Positions 50,225 through 61,872 of a DNA stretch of 64,000 nucleotides are shown piece after piece. The stretch comes from Salvelinus alpinus. Its lineage: Eukaryota; Chordata; Actinopteri; Salmoniformes; Salmonidae. Made by a program: the position numbers and the translations under genes. The notes below the pieces were generated by a model that was not told the DNA's origin, searched no databases, and saw only the letters and a list, made by a program, of their open reading frames with translations. The DNA is taken from contig NC_092122.1 of the NCBI RefSeq assembly GCF_045679555.1, positions 11,815,043 through 11,879,042 on the forward strand. Reading direction: 5' to 3'. Positions within the stretch are counted from its first letter, which is position 1; each line of letters begins with the position of its first letter.

Positions 50225-51813
50225 CACTACTCAAAAAAATAAAGGGAACACTTAAACAACACAATGTAACTCCAAGTCAATCACACTTCTGTGAAATCAA
50301 ACTGTCCACTTAGGAAGCAACACTGATTGACAATAAATTTCACATTCTGTTGTGCAAATGGAATAGACAAAAGGTGGAAATTATAGGCAATTAGCAAGAC
50401 ACCCCCAATAAAGGAGTGGTTCTGCAGGTGGTGACCACAGACCACTTCTCAGTTCCTATGCTTCCTGGCTGATGTTTCGGTCACTTTTGAATGCTGGCGG
50501 TGCTTTCACTCTAGTGGTAGCATGAGACGGAGTCTACAACCCACACAAGTGGCTCAGGTAGTGCAGCTCATCCAGGATGGCACATCAATGCGAGCTGTGG
50601 CAAGAAGGTTTGCTGTGTCTGTCAGCGTAGTGTCCAGAGCATGGAGGCGCTACCAGGAGACAGGCCAGTACATCAGGAGACGTGGAGGAGGCCGTAAGAG
50701 GGCAACAACCCAGCAGCAGGACCGCTACCTCCGCCTTTGTGCAAGGAGGAGCAGGTGGAGCACTGCCAGAGCCCTGCAAAATGACCTCCAGCAGGCCACA
50801 AATGTGCATGTGTCTGCTCAAACGGTCAGAAACAGACTCCATGAGGGTGGTATGAGGGCCCGACGTCCACAGGTGGGGATTGTGCTTACAGCCCAACACC
50901 GTGCAGGACGTTTGGCATTTGCCAGAGAACACCAAGATTGGCAAATTCGCCACTGGCGCCCTGTGCTCTTCACAGATGAAAGCAGGTTCACACTGAGCAC
51001 ATGAGCACATGTGACAGACGTGACAGAGTCTGGAGACGCCGTGGAGAACGTTCTGCTGCCTGCAACATCCTCCAGCATGACCGGTTTGGCGGTGGGTCAG
51101 TCATGGTGTGGGGTGGCATTTCTTTGGGGGGCCGCACAGCCCTCCATTTGCTCGCCAGAGGTAGCCTGACTGCCATTAGGTACCGAGATGAGATCCTCAG
51201 ACCCCTTGTGAGACCATATGCTGGTGCGGTTGGCCCTGGGTTCCTCCTAATGCAAGACAATGCTAAACCTCATGTGGCTGGAGTGTGTCAGCAGTTCCTG
51301 CAAGAGGAAGGCATTGATGCTATGGACTGGCCCGCCCGTTCCCCAGACCTGAATCCAATTGAGCACATCTGGGACATCATGTCTCACTCCATCCACCAAC
51401 GCCACGTTGCACCACAGACTGTCCAGGAGTTGGCAGATGCTTTAGTCCAGGTCTGGGAGGAGATCCCTCAGGAGACCATCCACCACCTCATCAGGAGCAT
51501 GCCCAGGTGTTGTAGGGAGGTCATACAGACACGTGGAGTCCACACACACTACTGAGCCTCATTTTGACTTGTTTTAAGGACATTACATCAAAGTTGGATC
51601 AGCCTGTAGTGTGGTTTTCCACTTTAATTTTGAGTGTGACTCCAAATCCAGACCTCCATGGGTTGATAAATTTGATTTCCATTGATAATTTTTGTGTGAT
51701 TTTGTTGTCAGCACATTCAACTATGTAAAGAAAAAAGTATTTCATAAGAATATTTCATTCATTCAGATCTAGGATGTGTTATTTTAGTGTTCCCTTTATT
51801 TTTTTGAGCAGTG
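50225..51813 (+). mobile_element. Tc1/mariner transposon, near-complete, 1,589 bp
   Basis: Flanked by TA (50223-50224, 51814-51815). The terminal inverted repeats are CACTACTCAAAAAAATAAAG and, at the other end, CACTGCTCAAAAAAATAAAG, with one mismatch in about 28 bp. It carries one transposase gene. The low divergence between ends and its unbroken target suggest a recent insertion. Confidence 0.95.
50522..51555 (+). pseudogene. Tc1 transposase (DD34E), broken by an 8-bp duplication
   Basis: Cut-and-paste transposase of about 340 residues. The paired HTH DNA-binding region is at the start ([34 protein letters not shown] is the GRPR-like linker). The catalytic triad is FTDESRF, LMQDNAKPHV and [11 protein letters not shown], with 34 residues between the second Asp and the Glu. 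The octamer GAGCACAT is duplicated in tandem at 50995-51010, straight after the first Asp motif. This makes a stop (50522-51004) and puts the rest (to 51555) in another frame. No other damage was seen, so the copy was probably active recently. Other copies in the genome could still mobilise it. Confidence 0.93.
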
Positions 51814-51862
51814 TATATCTACAAATCACTGAACCCTCTGCTCTCTGCGCCTGACTCTGCGC

Positions 51863-52850
51863 GTACACCAACCACTCCATCCACCATACGGTTCAGTCGG
51901 CGTGCACCAACCACTCCATCCACCATACGGGACAGTCGGCGTGCACCAACCACTCCATCCACCATACGGGACAGTCGGCATGCACCAACCACTCCATCCA
52001 CCATACGGTTCAGTCGGCGTGCACCAACCCCTCCATCCACCATACGGGGTAGTCAGCGTGCACCAACCACTCCATCCACCATACGGGGTAGTCAGCGTGC
52101 ACCAACCACTCCATCCACCATACGGGACAGTCGGCGTGCACCAACCACTCCATCCACCATACGGGGTAGTCGGCGTGCACCAACCACTCCATCCACCATA
52201 CGGGTAGTCAGCGTGGACCAACCACTCCATCCACCATACGGTTCAGTCGGCGTGCACCAACCACTCCATCCACCATACGGGGTAGTCGGCGTGCACCAAC
52301 CACTCCATCCACCATACGGGGTAGTCAGCGTGCACCAACCGCTCCATCCACCATACGGGGTAGTCAGCGTGGACCAACCACTCCATCCACCATACGGTTC
52401 AGTCGGCGTGCACCAACCACTCCATCCACCATACGGGGTAGTCGGCGTGCACCAACCGCTCCATCCACCATACGGGGTAGTCAGCGTGCACCAACCACTC
52501 CATCCACCATACGGGGTAGTCGGCGTGCACCAACCCCTCCATCCACCATACGGGTCAGTCGGCGTGCACCAACCACTCCATCCACCATACGGGTCAGTCG
52601 GCGTGCACCAACCACTCCATCCACCATACGGGGTAGTCGGCGTGCACCAACCACTCCATCCACCATACGGGTCAGTCGGCGTGCACCAACCCCTCCATCC
52701 ACCATACGGGGTAGTCGGCGTGCACCAACCACTCCATCCACCATACGGGTCAGTCGGCGTGCACCAACCACTCCATCCACCATACGGGTCAGTCAGCGTG
52801 CACCAACCCCTCCATCCACCATACGGGGTAGTCAGCGTGCACCAACCCCT
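51863..52850. repeat. 39-bp satellite array, block 2, about 25 copies
   Basis: The same 39-bp unit as at 42074. One unit near 52200 is 38 bp (one G lost), which shifts the long open frames from one repeat reading to another. This confirms that coding potential is not selected. Confidence 0.96.
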
Positions 52851-54624
52851 GCACCTATTTCTCCAGTTACATCCTTTAGACTCACTTCTAGCGCCACTCC
52901 AGAGATAACCCCCTTGATATGTGCCCTGCTTCACAGATCCACACACATATAACACATTACAATTCAATATCTTTTTCAGGTGCAAAAGACACACTTTCTG
53001 CTCCTTGGACACACAAAACCACAAATAAACCAATTTCTTGTTATTTTCACTTCAAAACCGATCTCCCAGGTATCTCGATCAATCAAGAACCCTCACTGAC
53101 TAAAGAACAATCAGAACTAGGCTTGGATTTAGTAGACTCCACGACCAGTTTACTTCTTGTTTCCCTTTTTGTTTACCGCTGTAATCCATTCCTTCTCACT
53201 CTCATCACTCGATGCTCCATCAGCGTTAAAAAAAACTGCCATGTGCTTTAATCTTCCTGTAATAGAATTAAAGGACAACTCCACCACTTTTCAACCTCAT
53301 TTGCATTGTCTCCAGCACAATACCAGTGTCAATGTAGACTACATGACCAACAATGTGGACACCTGCTCAAATGAAGTTGGTCCCCCCTTTGCTGCTATAA
53401 CAGCCTCCACTTTTCTGGGAAGGCTTTCCACTAGATGTTGGAACATGCTGCTGGGACTTGCTTCCATTCAGCCACAAGAGCATTAGTGAGGTCGGACACT
53501 GATGTTGGGTTAAAGTTCTACACGGTGACATCAAAGTTAAAACATTTTTTTTAAACGGTGATTTTCAAACACTATTAGATTCGCAGTGACGTGGGAAGCA
53601 AGACAATACCCTCCCTCTGGCTAGAAACTCTTTGCAGGTTTTGAAAATCACAGTTTTTAAAAACGTTTAATCCTACCCTGTGATGTCACAGAGGAGCATT
53701 TTTTAGGAACTTTCTTCTCATATTTTTAACCACAGATCATAGAAACGCACCGTTTTCACATAATATTATGTAGACACTGGTTTGGTGCTGATATGATGAA
53801 TAGGAGGTTGAAAAGCGGCGGAATTGGCCTTTAACCCTTTACATGTCTGAACTCTTTCTCTCTCTGGTGCTTATTTACATCTGTTTAGAGTTTGAATTGA
53901 TGACATAGCATGGGTTTAATGTCAACAACCACATGTCCTGTCATATTTCTCTGTCTCTCTTTCATTCCTCTTCATTCACTTATTATCTTACTCTATTCAC
54001 AATGAATGTGCAGACAGAAAGACAGACAAGGTGCCATAACAGGTGACTATTTGTAAAGCATGAAAAATGTATATTTGATAATTGCAGTGATGAGACAGCA
54101 AAACACTGTAAACAGACCATTTCCATATGATATCAACATCAGACACCTCAACTGACCTCCACTATTCCAAACTGGTGTCATAGCCGTCACTATTGTAAAC
54201 ATCTGGGACAGCAGGACTACTAGAAATAAAGCAAATTGTCAATATTCAACAGGATTTAATTTTCAGAAAATCCTGAATGTGACTCCATGCACATCCCAGT
54301 TTATTATAGGTGGATCAGAGATATACAGTGCAGACAATACATGAGCTAAAAAACAAACATATTGCTTATATTATCTCACGATCAGAACTTCCACAGAAAT
54401 GTAACTCTCAGATATGAATCATACCTTGTTATGAGCTTGGAGAGATGTTTTAATATCTTACAATGCTGCTGCATACTGTAGGCTACTCATCATGTCTAAC
54501 AGACTGACATGATGCTGATGATAACAAACAACAACCACGTCAGTATTAATATTACAGTGAAATGTTCTCTCTGATGTAGGACAACAGATTAAATGTACAT
54601 CTTTTTGTAGATTCAAGTTAAAAC
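52851..54624. other. Post-satellite spacer, downstream of TRIM copy C
   Basis: Near-identical to 43833-45592, including the Tc1 C-terminal relic (53343-53510). No gene was seen. Confidence 0.7.
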
Positions 54625-56223
54625 TCATTCTTTGTGATTGACAGGAGAGATGATCAGAGGGGCAGAGTTTTTACCAGCATCATTAAGACATGGGCAGAAG
54701 AATGGATATAGTTTATCTGTGAAGGTGCAGCCAGTGAAAGAGTAGATATGAGACCTGGCCTCCACATCATAAAATGAGACCTGACCCTCCTCATAATCCA
54801 CAAACACCCCCACCTTCTGGGGATTCTCTCTCAGGTGGAGCAGGATACCAGTGCCAGCTAGAGTCTTGTACTCATTTCCTTTTCTCAGCCAGACAGTTCA
54901 GTATCCTTTCATAGGGCTCAGTGTGATAGGCCCTTTCCTGGTGATAGACTCTCTGGTCACTCCTAAATCCCAGTCAGTCTTCCCCTTGACCGTCACCTCA
55001 TAGTAGAATCTATCTGAGGAGAAGCCCTCCTTTCCCAAGATGCAGAGACAGGTGGAAAACCTAACTGGCTTGTCTGGGAGATGTTGTTTTGTGTTTCCAA
55101 GTCTCACTTGTTTCCCATCTTCAGACATGATGATGTAGGGATGTGCTGTATCAGGGTCCAGAGTCACATCCACTGCATACTGCTGAATCCTCTTCAACTC
55201 AGCATCACACAACTTCTTCACTTCACTCACAATGGTCTCCTCCACTTGAGACACAGCTCTCCTCACAGTCCCCACACACAGATCGCTGTGAACACTGATC
55301 TCAGACCAGTCCTTGGTGGGTGGAGGGGTGCAGAGGGATGGTACGTTCTGGAGGAGGTGGAGGTGGTCCTCAGTGTGTGAGAGCTGCTCCAGTTCAGTGC
55401 TTCTCCTCTGTAGCTCAGTGATTTCCTGCTCCAGCTCTTTAATGAGCCCTTCAGCCTGCATCTCTGCTGCTTTCTGCTTCTCCTCAATCACCTCAATGAG
55501 CTCAGCCTGGCTTCTCTCAATGGAGCGCACCAGATCAGTGAAGACCTGCACACTGTCTGATATCTCTCTCTCTGCTTCTCTCTTGCTGAGATCTACTGAG
55601 TGTTTGATCTCCTGAACCTTCTGCAGTCGTTTCTGGATCGTCTGCTGCACTTCTGCCTCAGTCGTCCTCATCTGAGCCTTCTTCTCTCCATACTCTTCCT
55701 CTAGAGGGACAGTGTCATGAGTCTTGTGGTCAGTCCTACAGAACAGCTCCAGGAGTCTGTCATGCTTCTTACACATCCTGTCTTCCAGGTTCTCCACAGG
55801 GTTGATCAGCTTGTGTCTCTTTAAGGCTGGGACTCTCTGATGAGGCTCAAGGTGAGTCTCACAGTAAGAGGTCTGACACACCAGGCAGGACTTCAGGGCC
55901 TTGAGCTTCATCCCAGTGCAGATGTCACAGGACACTTCTACAATTAGGTCAAGGCATTGGTGTGGGCTGCTGGTAGCTTTAACTGTCTGCCTGAACTGAG
56001 CAGCCATCTCAGAAATGAAAGTATTGACAAACAGATCTGGTCTCTTATCAAATGTTTTTTTACACATTGGACACTGGCACAGGTCACTGGTATCCCAGTA
56101 TCCACTGATACAGGCCTTGCAGTAGTTGTGTCCACATGGCATAGAGACTGGCTCAGTGAACACATCCAGACAGACAGAGCACAGGAACTGCTCTTCAGAC
56201 AGGAGACTGCTGGAGGTGGCCAT
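54625..56223 (-). pseudogene. TRIM copy C, with premature stop in SPRY and B-box deletion
   Basis: The start at 56223 ([20 protein letters not shown]) has the same splice context as copy B. The RING is intact. In B-box 2, LELFCR joins directly to TDHKTH: 12 codons are missing in frame, including the conserved C-x2-C pair, so one zinc site should fail. Two more codons are lost near residue 81. At 54898-54900 the Trp codon of GYW in SPRY is TGA (position 442). The frame stays open after it to 54625 (VGVFVDYEEGQVSFYDVEAR and on). As it stands it could make a 441-residue protein without the SPRY C-terminal half. It is either a pseudogene, a polymorphic null allele, or a truncated RING-coiled-coil protein. 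Confidence 0.85.
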
Positions 56224-56225
56224 AT

Positions 56226-56485
56226 CTAGACAGACACCAAAGGTGAAACCATAAAACATTTAGTGGAATCAGTCAGTTCTTGATAGATTCAGCTTTAGAG
56301 TGGTCAATATTGTCTTACATGATATTAACAAATGTTGATACATGACGTTACAACATAGATACATCTTATAACTATAGGATAAAAAGTGTAACATACAGTA
56401 GAATCTGGACAAACAAGTAAATCTAGACGGGTAACACAGTAAAGCTAATCTCAACTTAACTTTCCACGTCAATCTCTCTACTCAC
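56226..56485 (-). other. 5'UTR intron of TRIM copy C
   Basis: A donor CATACAG|GTGAGT (exon 1 ends at 56486) and acceptor GTCTAG give a 260-bp intron, as in the other copies. Confidence 0.6.
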
Positions 56486-56636
56486 CTGTATGTTTTCGTG
56501 GATGATATCTTTGTCCTTCCTGTTTGTGGTGTCAAAGGCCAGGAGAGTCAGAGTATAGTCTGAATGTATTGCTGTTTAATAGATTTAGGATGTGCTGGAG
56601 AGTTTGGTCCTGTACACAATATACTGTGTCTCTCTA

Positions 56637-56653
56637 CTTTAGTTTCAGTTCAG
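56637..56653 (-). promoter_or_regulatory. ISRE/IRF-like motif of TRIM copy C
   Basis: GAACTGAAACTAAAG on the - strand is identical to that of copy B, at the same distance from the first-exon donor. Confidence 0.5.
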
Positions 56654-56847
56654 CAAGTTGACGTCAATAATGCTCCTCCTCACCAGATACTGCTGTGTGG
56701 TTCTCTTCCTGGAACAGTTAACCCTTTACATGGCTGAACTTTGGAACTGATTAATTTTAATTGTCATATTAATTAAATCAGTACTGAATAAACCAGGACA
56801 AAAGTCAATACAGCTTTCACATTACACTTCCTAGAATCACTGCAGTC

Positions 56848-57574
<727 letters not shown>

Positions 57575-58042
57575 CAACACAGGAAGTTTCCACTGCATCT
57601 GACCAGACAACACAGGAAGTTTCCACTGTCTCTGACCAGACAACACAGGACGTTTCCACTGTCTCTGACCAGACAACACAGGACGTTTCCACTGTCTCTG
57701 ACCAGACAACACAGGACGTTTCCACTGTCTCTGACCAGACAACACAGGAAGTTTCCACTGTCTCTGACCAGACAACACAGGAAGTTTCCACTGTCTCTGA
57801 CCAGACAACACAGGACGTTTCCACTGTCTCTGACCAGACAACACAGGAAGTTTCCACTGTCTCTGACCAGACAACACAGGAAGTTTCCACTGTCTCTGAC
57901 CAGACAACACAGGAAGTTTCCACTGTCTCTGACCAGACAACACAGGACGTTTCCACTGTCTCTGACCAGACAACACAGGACGTTTCCACTGTCTCTGACC
58001 AGACAACACAGGACGTTTCCACTGTCTCTGACCAGACAACAC
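57575..58042. repeat. 33-bp minisatellite, 14 copies, block 3 only
   Basis: The unit GACCAGACAACACAGGAAGT plus TTCCACTGTCTCT is repeated 14 times, in two forms (GGAAGTTTCC and GGACGTTTCC, about seven each). Blocks 1 and 4 have a single copy. As 33 is 11 codons, both strands stay open, but no gene is implied. Confidence 0.95.
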
Positions 58043-58604
58043 AGACACATATACACACACCAGCACAGTGGCGCTGGCACACACAAACAGACTAATTGAG
58101 GTGGTGACACTAAAACCCCACCCTGAGATGGTTGATTTAGATAAGAGGAGTGTGGGATATCTAATACCTCCACTATCCCATCTCTCCCTGCGTCAAGAAA
58201 ATGTTGCAGTTTTAAAGCAAATTTTCTGCAATTCTACTCATTTTACCATGGGTAGATTTTTTTGGTGCAGTTTTACAGCTAATCCCTGCAATTCTACAAA
58301 GAACTGTTAGCTGACATGAGTTAATTGAGTGACTGTCAGTGATGAACGAGAAACATTTCTAAACAAATTGGAACCAAATTTGGAAATTGCACCTTGTGTA
58401 TTCTACTAGTCCAACTTCTCAACAGTAAGTTGAGCCCCCAAGTGAAATCAATGATATATGGTATGGATAAAATGATTTACAGTCCATGATGTCAGCATCA
58501 CCATAATTTGAAACTATAAGCTACATTGTTGTTTACAAACAATGGAGTAAACCAATATACTATTTTGAGGTTATCAATGATATTATTCAAGAATCAATGG
58601 ATAT
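58043..58604. other. Duplicated spacer, block 3
   Basis: Counterpart of 39690-40200. Non-coding. Confidence 0.7.
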
Positions 58605-58685
58605 AGAGCAGGGCTCTCCAACCCTGTTCCTGGAGAGCTACCGTCATGTAGGTTTTTTCTCCAACCCTGTTCCTGGAGAGCTACC
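58605..58685. repeat. MITE remnant, block 3, about 1.5 units of the 43-bp repeat
   Basis: CAGGGCTCTCCAACCCTGTT starts the MITE end. After fewer than two units the sequence jumps to CCACTCTTCTGGGAAGACTT, the Tc1 relic of the post-satellite spacer. The MITE body, LTR and 39-bp satellite are absent. Confidence 0.85.
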
Positions 58686-59902
58686 TCCACTCTTCTGGGA
58701 AGACTTTCCACTAGATGTTGGAACATGCTGCTGGGACTTGCTTCCATTCAGCCACAAGAGCATTAGAGAGGTCGGACACTGATGTTGTGTTAAGAAGTTC
58801 TACACGGTGACAAAGTTAAAACATTTTTAAAAACTGTGATTTTCAAACACTATGAGATTCGTGGTGACGTGGGAAGCAAGACAATACCCTCCCTCTGGCT
58901 AGAAACTCTTTGCAGGTTTTGAAAATCACAGTTTTAAAAAAACGTTTAATCCTACCCTGTGATGTCACAGAGGAGCATTTATTTTGTTCTTCTCATATTT
59001 TTAACCACAGATCATAGAAACGTACCGTTTTCACATAATAGTATGTAGACACTGGTTTGGTGCTGATATGATGAATAGGATGTTGAAAAGTGGAGGAATT
59101 GGCCTTTAACCCTTTACATGGCTCAACTCTTTCTCTCTCTGGTGCTTATTTACATCTGTTAGAGTTTGAATTGATGGCATAGCATGGGTTTAATGTCAAC
59201 AACCACATGTCCTGTCATATTTCTCTGTCTCTCTTTCATTCCTCTTCATTCACTTATTATCTTACTCTATTCACAATGAATGTGCAGACAGAAAGACAGA
59301 CAAGGTGCCATAACAGGTGACTATTTGTAAAGCATGAAAATGTATCTTTGATAATTGCAGTGATGAGACAGCAAAACACTGTAAACAGACCATTTCCATA
59401 TGATATCAACATCAGACACCTCAACTGACCTCCACTATTCCAAACTGATGTCATAGCCATCACTATTGTAAACATCTGGGACAGCAGGACTACTAGAAAT
59501 AAAGCAAATTGTCAATATTCAACAGGATTTAATTTTCAGAAAATCCTGAATGTGACTCCATGCACATCCCAGTTTATTATAGGTGGATCAGAGATATACA
59601 GTGCAGACAATACATGAGCTAAAAAACAAACATATTGCTTATATTATCTCACGATCAGAACTTCCACAGAAATGTAACTCTCAGATATGAATCATACCTT
59701 GTTATGAGCTTGGAGAGATGTTTTAATATCTTACAATGCTGCTGCATACTGTAGGCTACTCATCATGTCTAACAGACTGACATGATGCTGATGATAACAA
59801 ACAACAACCAAGTCAGTAGGAATATTACAGTGAAATGTTCTCTCTGATGTAGGACAACAGATTAAATGTACATATTTTTGTAGATTTTCAGGTTAAAAGT
59901 CA
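58686..59902. other. Post-satellite spacer, downstream of TRIM copy D
   Basis: Counterpart of about 44390-45592. It begins within the Tc1 C-terminal relic. No gene was seen. Confidence 0.7.
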
Positions 59903-61540
59903 TTATTTGTGATTGACAGGAGAGATGATCAGAGGGGCAGAGTTTTTACCACCATCATTAACATGGGGGCTAAAGTATGGATAGAGTTTCTCAGTGAAGG
60001 TGCAGCCAGTGAAAGAGTAGATATGAGACCAGGCCTCCACATCATAAAAGGAGACCTGACCCTCCTCATAATCCACAAACACCCCCACCTTCTGGGGATT
60101 CTCTCTCAGGGAGAGGGGGACAGTGGGGGAGTTACAGGCTAGGTACTTACTCCCATCCCTCAGTGCCACAGTCCAGTATCCATCCTCAGGCCTTAGTGTG
60201 ATCAACCCTTTCCTGATGATAGACTCTCTGGCCACTCCTACATCACAGTCAGTTTTTCCCTTGACTGTCACCTCATAGTAGAATCTACCTGAGGAGAAGC
60301 CCTCCTTTCCCAGGATACAGGGACAGATGGAAAACCTAACTGTCTTGTCTGGGAGATCCTGTTCTGTATCTCCATATCTCACCTGTTTCCCATCTTCAGA
60401 AAGGATGAGTTTGGGATGTGCTGTATCAGGGTCCAGAGTCACAGCTATGGCATACTGCTGAATCCTCTTCAGTTTGACTTCAGGAAGCTTCTCCATCTCT
60501 TTATTCAGTGTCTCCTCCAGCTGAGATACAGCTCTCCTCACAGTCTCCACACACAGATCACTGTGAACACGGATCTCTGACCAGTCCTTGGTTGGTGGAA
60601 GGGTGCAGAGTGATGGTAAGCTCTGGAGGAGGTGGAGCTGGTCCTCAGTGTGTGAGAGCTGCTCCAGCTCAGTGCTTCTCCTCTGTAGCTCAGTGATTTC
60701 CTGCTCCAGCTCTTTAATGAGCCCTTCAGCCTGCCTCTCTGCTGCTTTCTGCTTCTCCTCAATCACCTCAATGAGCTCAGCCTGGCTTCTCTCAATGGAG
60801 CGCACCAGATCAGTGAAGACCTGCACACTGTCTGATATCTCTCTCTCTGCTTCTCTCTTGCTGAGATCTACTGAGTGTTTGATCTCCTGAACCTTCCTAA
60901 AATGTGTGTGCATCTTCTGTTCTACCTCTGCCATCATTTTCCCCAGTTGAGCCATCTTCTCTCCATACTCTTCATCTAGAGGGACAGTGTCATGAGTCAT
61001 GTGGTCTGTTTTTAAGCACAAGACACAAACATACGTCTGGTCAGTCCTACAGAACAGCTCCAGGAATCTCTCGTGCTTCTTACACATCCTGTCTTCCAGG
61101 TTCTCCACAGGGTTGATCAGCTTGTGTCTCTTTAAGGCTGGGACTCTCTGATGAGGCTCCAGGTGAGTCTCACAGTAAGAGGTCAGACACACCAGACAGG
61201 ACTTCAGGGCCTTGAGCTTCATCCCAGTGCAGATGTCACAGGATACTTCTACAATTATGTCAGGGCATTGGTGTGGGCTGCTGGTAGCTTTAACTTCAAC
61301 TGTCTGTCTGAACTGAGCAGCCATCTCAGAAATTAAAGTATTGACAAACAGATCTGGTCTCTTATCAAATGTTTTTTTACACATTGGACACTGGCACAGG
61401 TCACTGGTATCCCAGTATCCACTGATACAGGCCTTGCAGTAGTTGTGTCCACATGGAATAGAGACTGGCTCAGTGAACACATCCAGACAGACAGAGCACA
61501 GGAACTGCTCTTCAGACAGGAGACTGCTGGAGGTGGCCAT
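59903..61540 (-). CDS. TRIM copy D, bloodthirsty-like RING/B-box/PRY-SPRY protein, intact
   Basis: Putative E3 ubiquitin ligase of 545 residues in one coding exon. The start is at 61540 ([20 protein letters not shown]), two bases after acceptor GTCTAG. The frame also opens 12 codons upstream, but that is intron. All RING and B-box 2 ligands are kept (MCKKHERFLELFC, D, VCVLC, DHMTH). The coiled coil and PRY-SPRY are complete (VTLDPDTAHPKLILSEDG, DCDVGVARESI, GYWTVALRDGSKYLACNS, VGVFVDYEEGQVSFYDVEAW). A patch at about residues 168-215 (TYVCVLCLKTDHMTHDT and LGKMMAEVEQKMHTHFRKV) is strongly diverged from A, B and C, while both flanks are nearly identical to them. This suggests gene conversion from another TRIM paralog. 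With B, one of two copies here likely to be functional. Confidence 0.93.
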   Translation of the reverse strand: MATSSSLLSEEQFLCSVCLDVFTEPVSIPCGHNYCKACISGYWDTSDLCQCPMCKKTFDKRPDLFVNTLISEMAAQFRQTVEVKATSSPHQCPDIIVEVSCDICTGMKLKALKSCLVCLTSYCETHLEPHQRVPALKRHKLINPVENLEDRMCKKHERFLELFCRTDQTYVCVLCLKTDHMTHDTVPLDEEYGEKMAQLGKMMAEVEQKMHTHFRKVQEIKHSVDLSKREAEREISDSVQVFTDLVRSIERSQAELIEVIEEKQKAAERQAEGLIKELEQEITELQRRSTELEQLSHTEDQLHLLQSLPSLCTLPPTKDWSEIRVHSDLCVETVRRAVSQLEETLNKEMEKLPEVKLKRIQQYAIAVTLDPDTAHPKLILSEDGKQVRYGDTEQDLPDKTVRFSICPCILGKEGFSSGRFYYEVTVKGKTDCDVGVARESIIRKGLITLRPEDGYWTVALRDGSKYLACNSPTVPLSLRENPQKVGVFVDYEEGQVSFYDVEAWSHIYSFTGCTFTEKLYPYFSPHVNDGGKNSAPLIISPVNHK

Positions 61541-61542
61541 AT

Positions 61543-61740
61543 CTAGACAGAGACCAAAGGTGAAACCATAAAACATTTTCTAGAATTCAGTTTAGGACAA
61601 CATTAACTAATCATAGATGATGTAACAATATAGATAAAAGTCCTTTAAGTATGAACAGTTTAACATATTGTAGATAAAAGTAAAATAGAAGACAAACATG
61701 GTAAAGCATATATTAACTGTCCATAATGATTTATATTCAC
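61543..61740 (-). other. 5'UTR intron of TRIM copy D
   Basis: A donor CATACAG|GTGAAT (exon 1 ends at 61741) and acceptor GTCTAG give a 198-bp intron. The donor is weaker than in A-C and the intron sequence has diverged. Confidence 0.55.
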
Positions 61741-61854
61741 CTGTATGCGTTTGTGGATAATGTTCTTTCTGTTTGTGGTGCCACAGATATAGGAGACTCA
61801 GCTATTTCTAAAGTTTGTTCCCTGTCCTGTATAAAATAGTCTGTATGTCGCTCT

Positions 61855-61872
61855 ACTTCAGTTTCGCTTCAG
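61855..61872 (-). promoter_or_regulatory. ISRE/IRF-like motif of TRIM copy D
   Basis: GAAGCGAAACTGAAG on the - strand keeps the IRF core AANNGAAA although the surrounding upstream region has diverged from the other copies. It lies about 115 bp upstream of the first-exon donor. Confidence 0.5.

Larger units (their letters stand above)
50191..51862. mobile_element. LTR 3' remnant interrupted by a Tc1 element
   Basis: 50191-50222 (TGTATTTGGCGTGACCGTTT and following) and 51816-51862 (ATCTACAAATCACTGAACCC and following) are the 3' part of the solo LTR found intact at 40681-41164. The Tc1 element inserted at the TA of GAGAAATATATC. The LTR's last 40 bp are lost at the junction with the 39-bp satellite. 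Confidence 0.85.

Noticed and set aside
61541..61576. Upstream in-frame ATG of TRIM copy D (and the matching one in copy C)
   Set aside because: These 12 codons lie within the intron before the GTCTAG acceptor. Copies A and B lack the same in-frame upstream start, and MATSSS is common to copies A-D.
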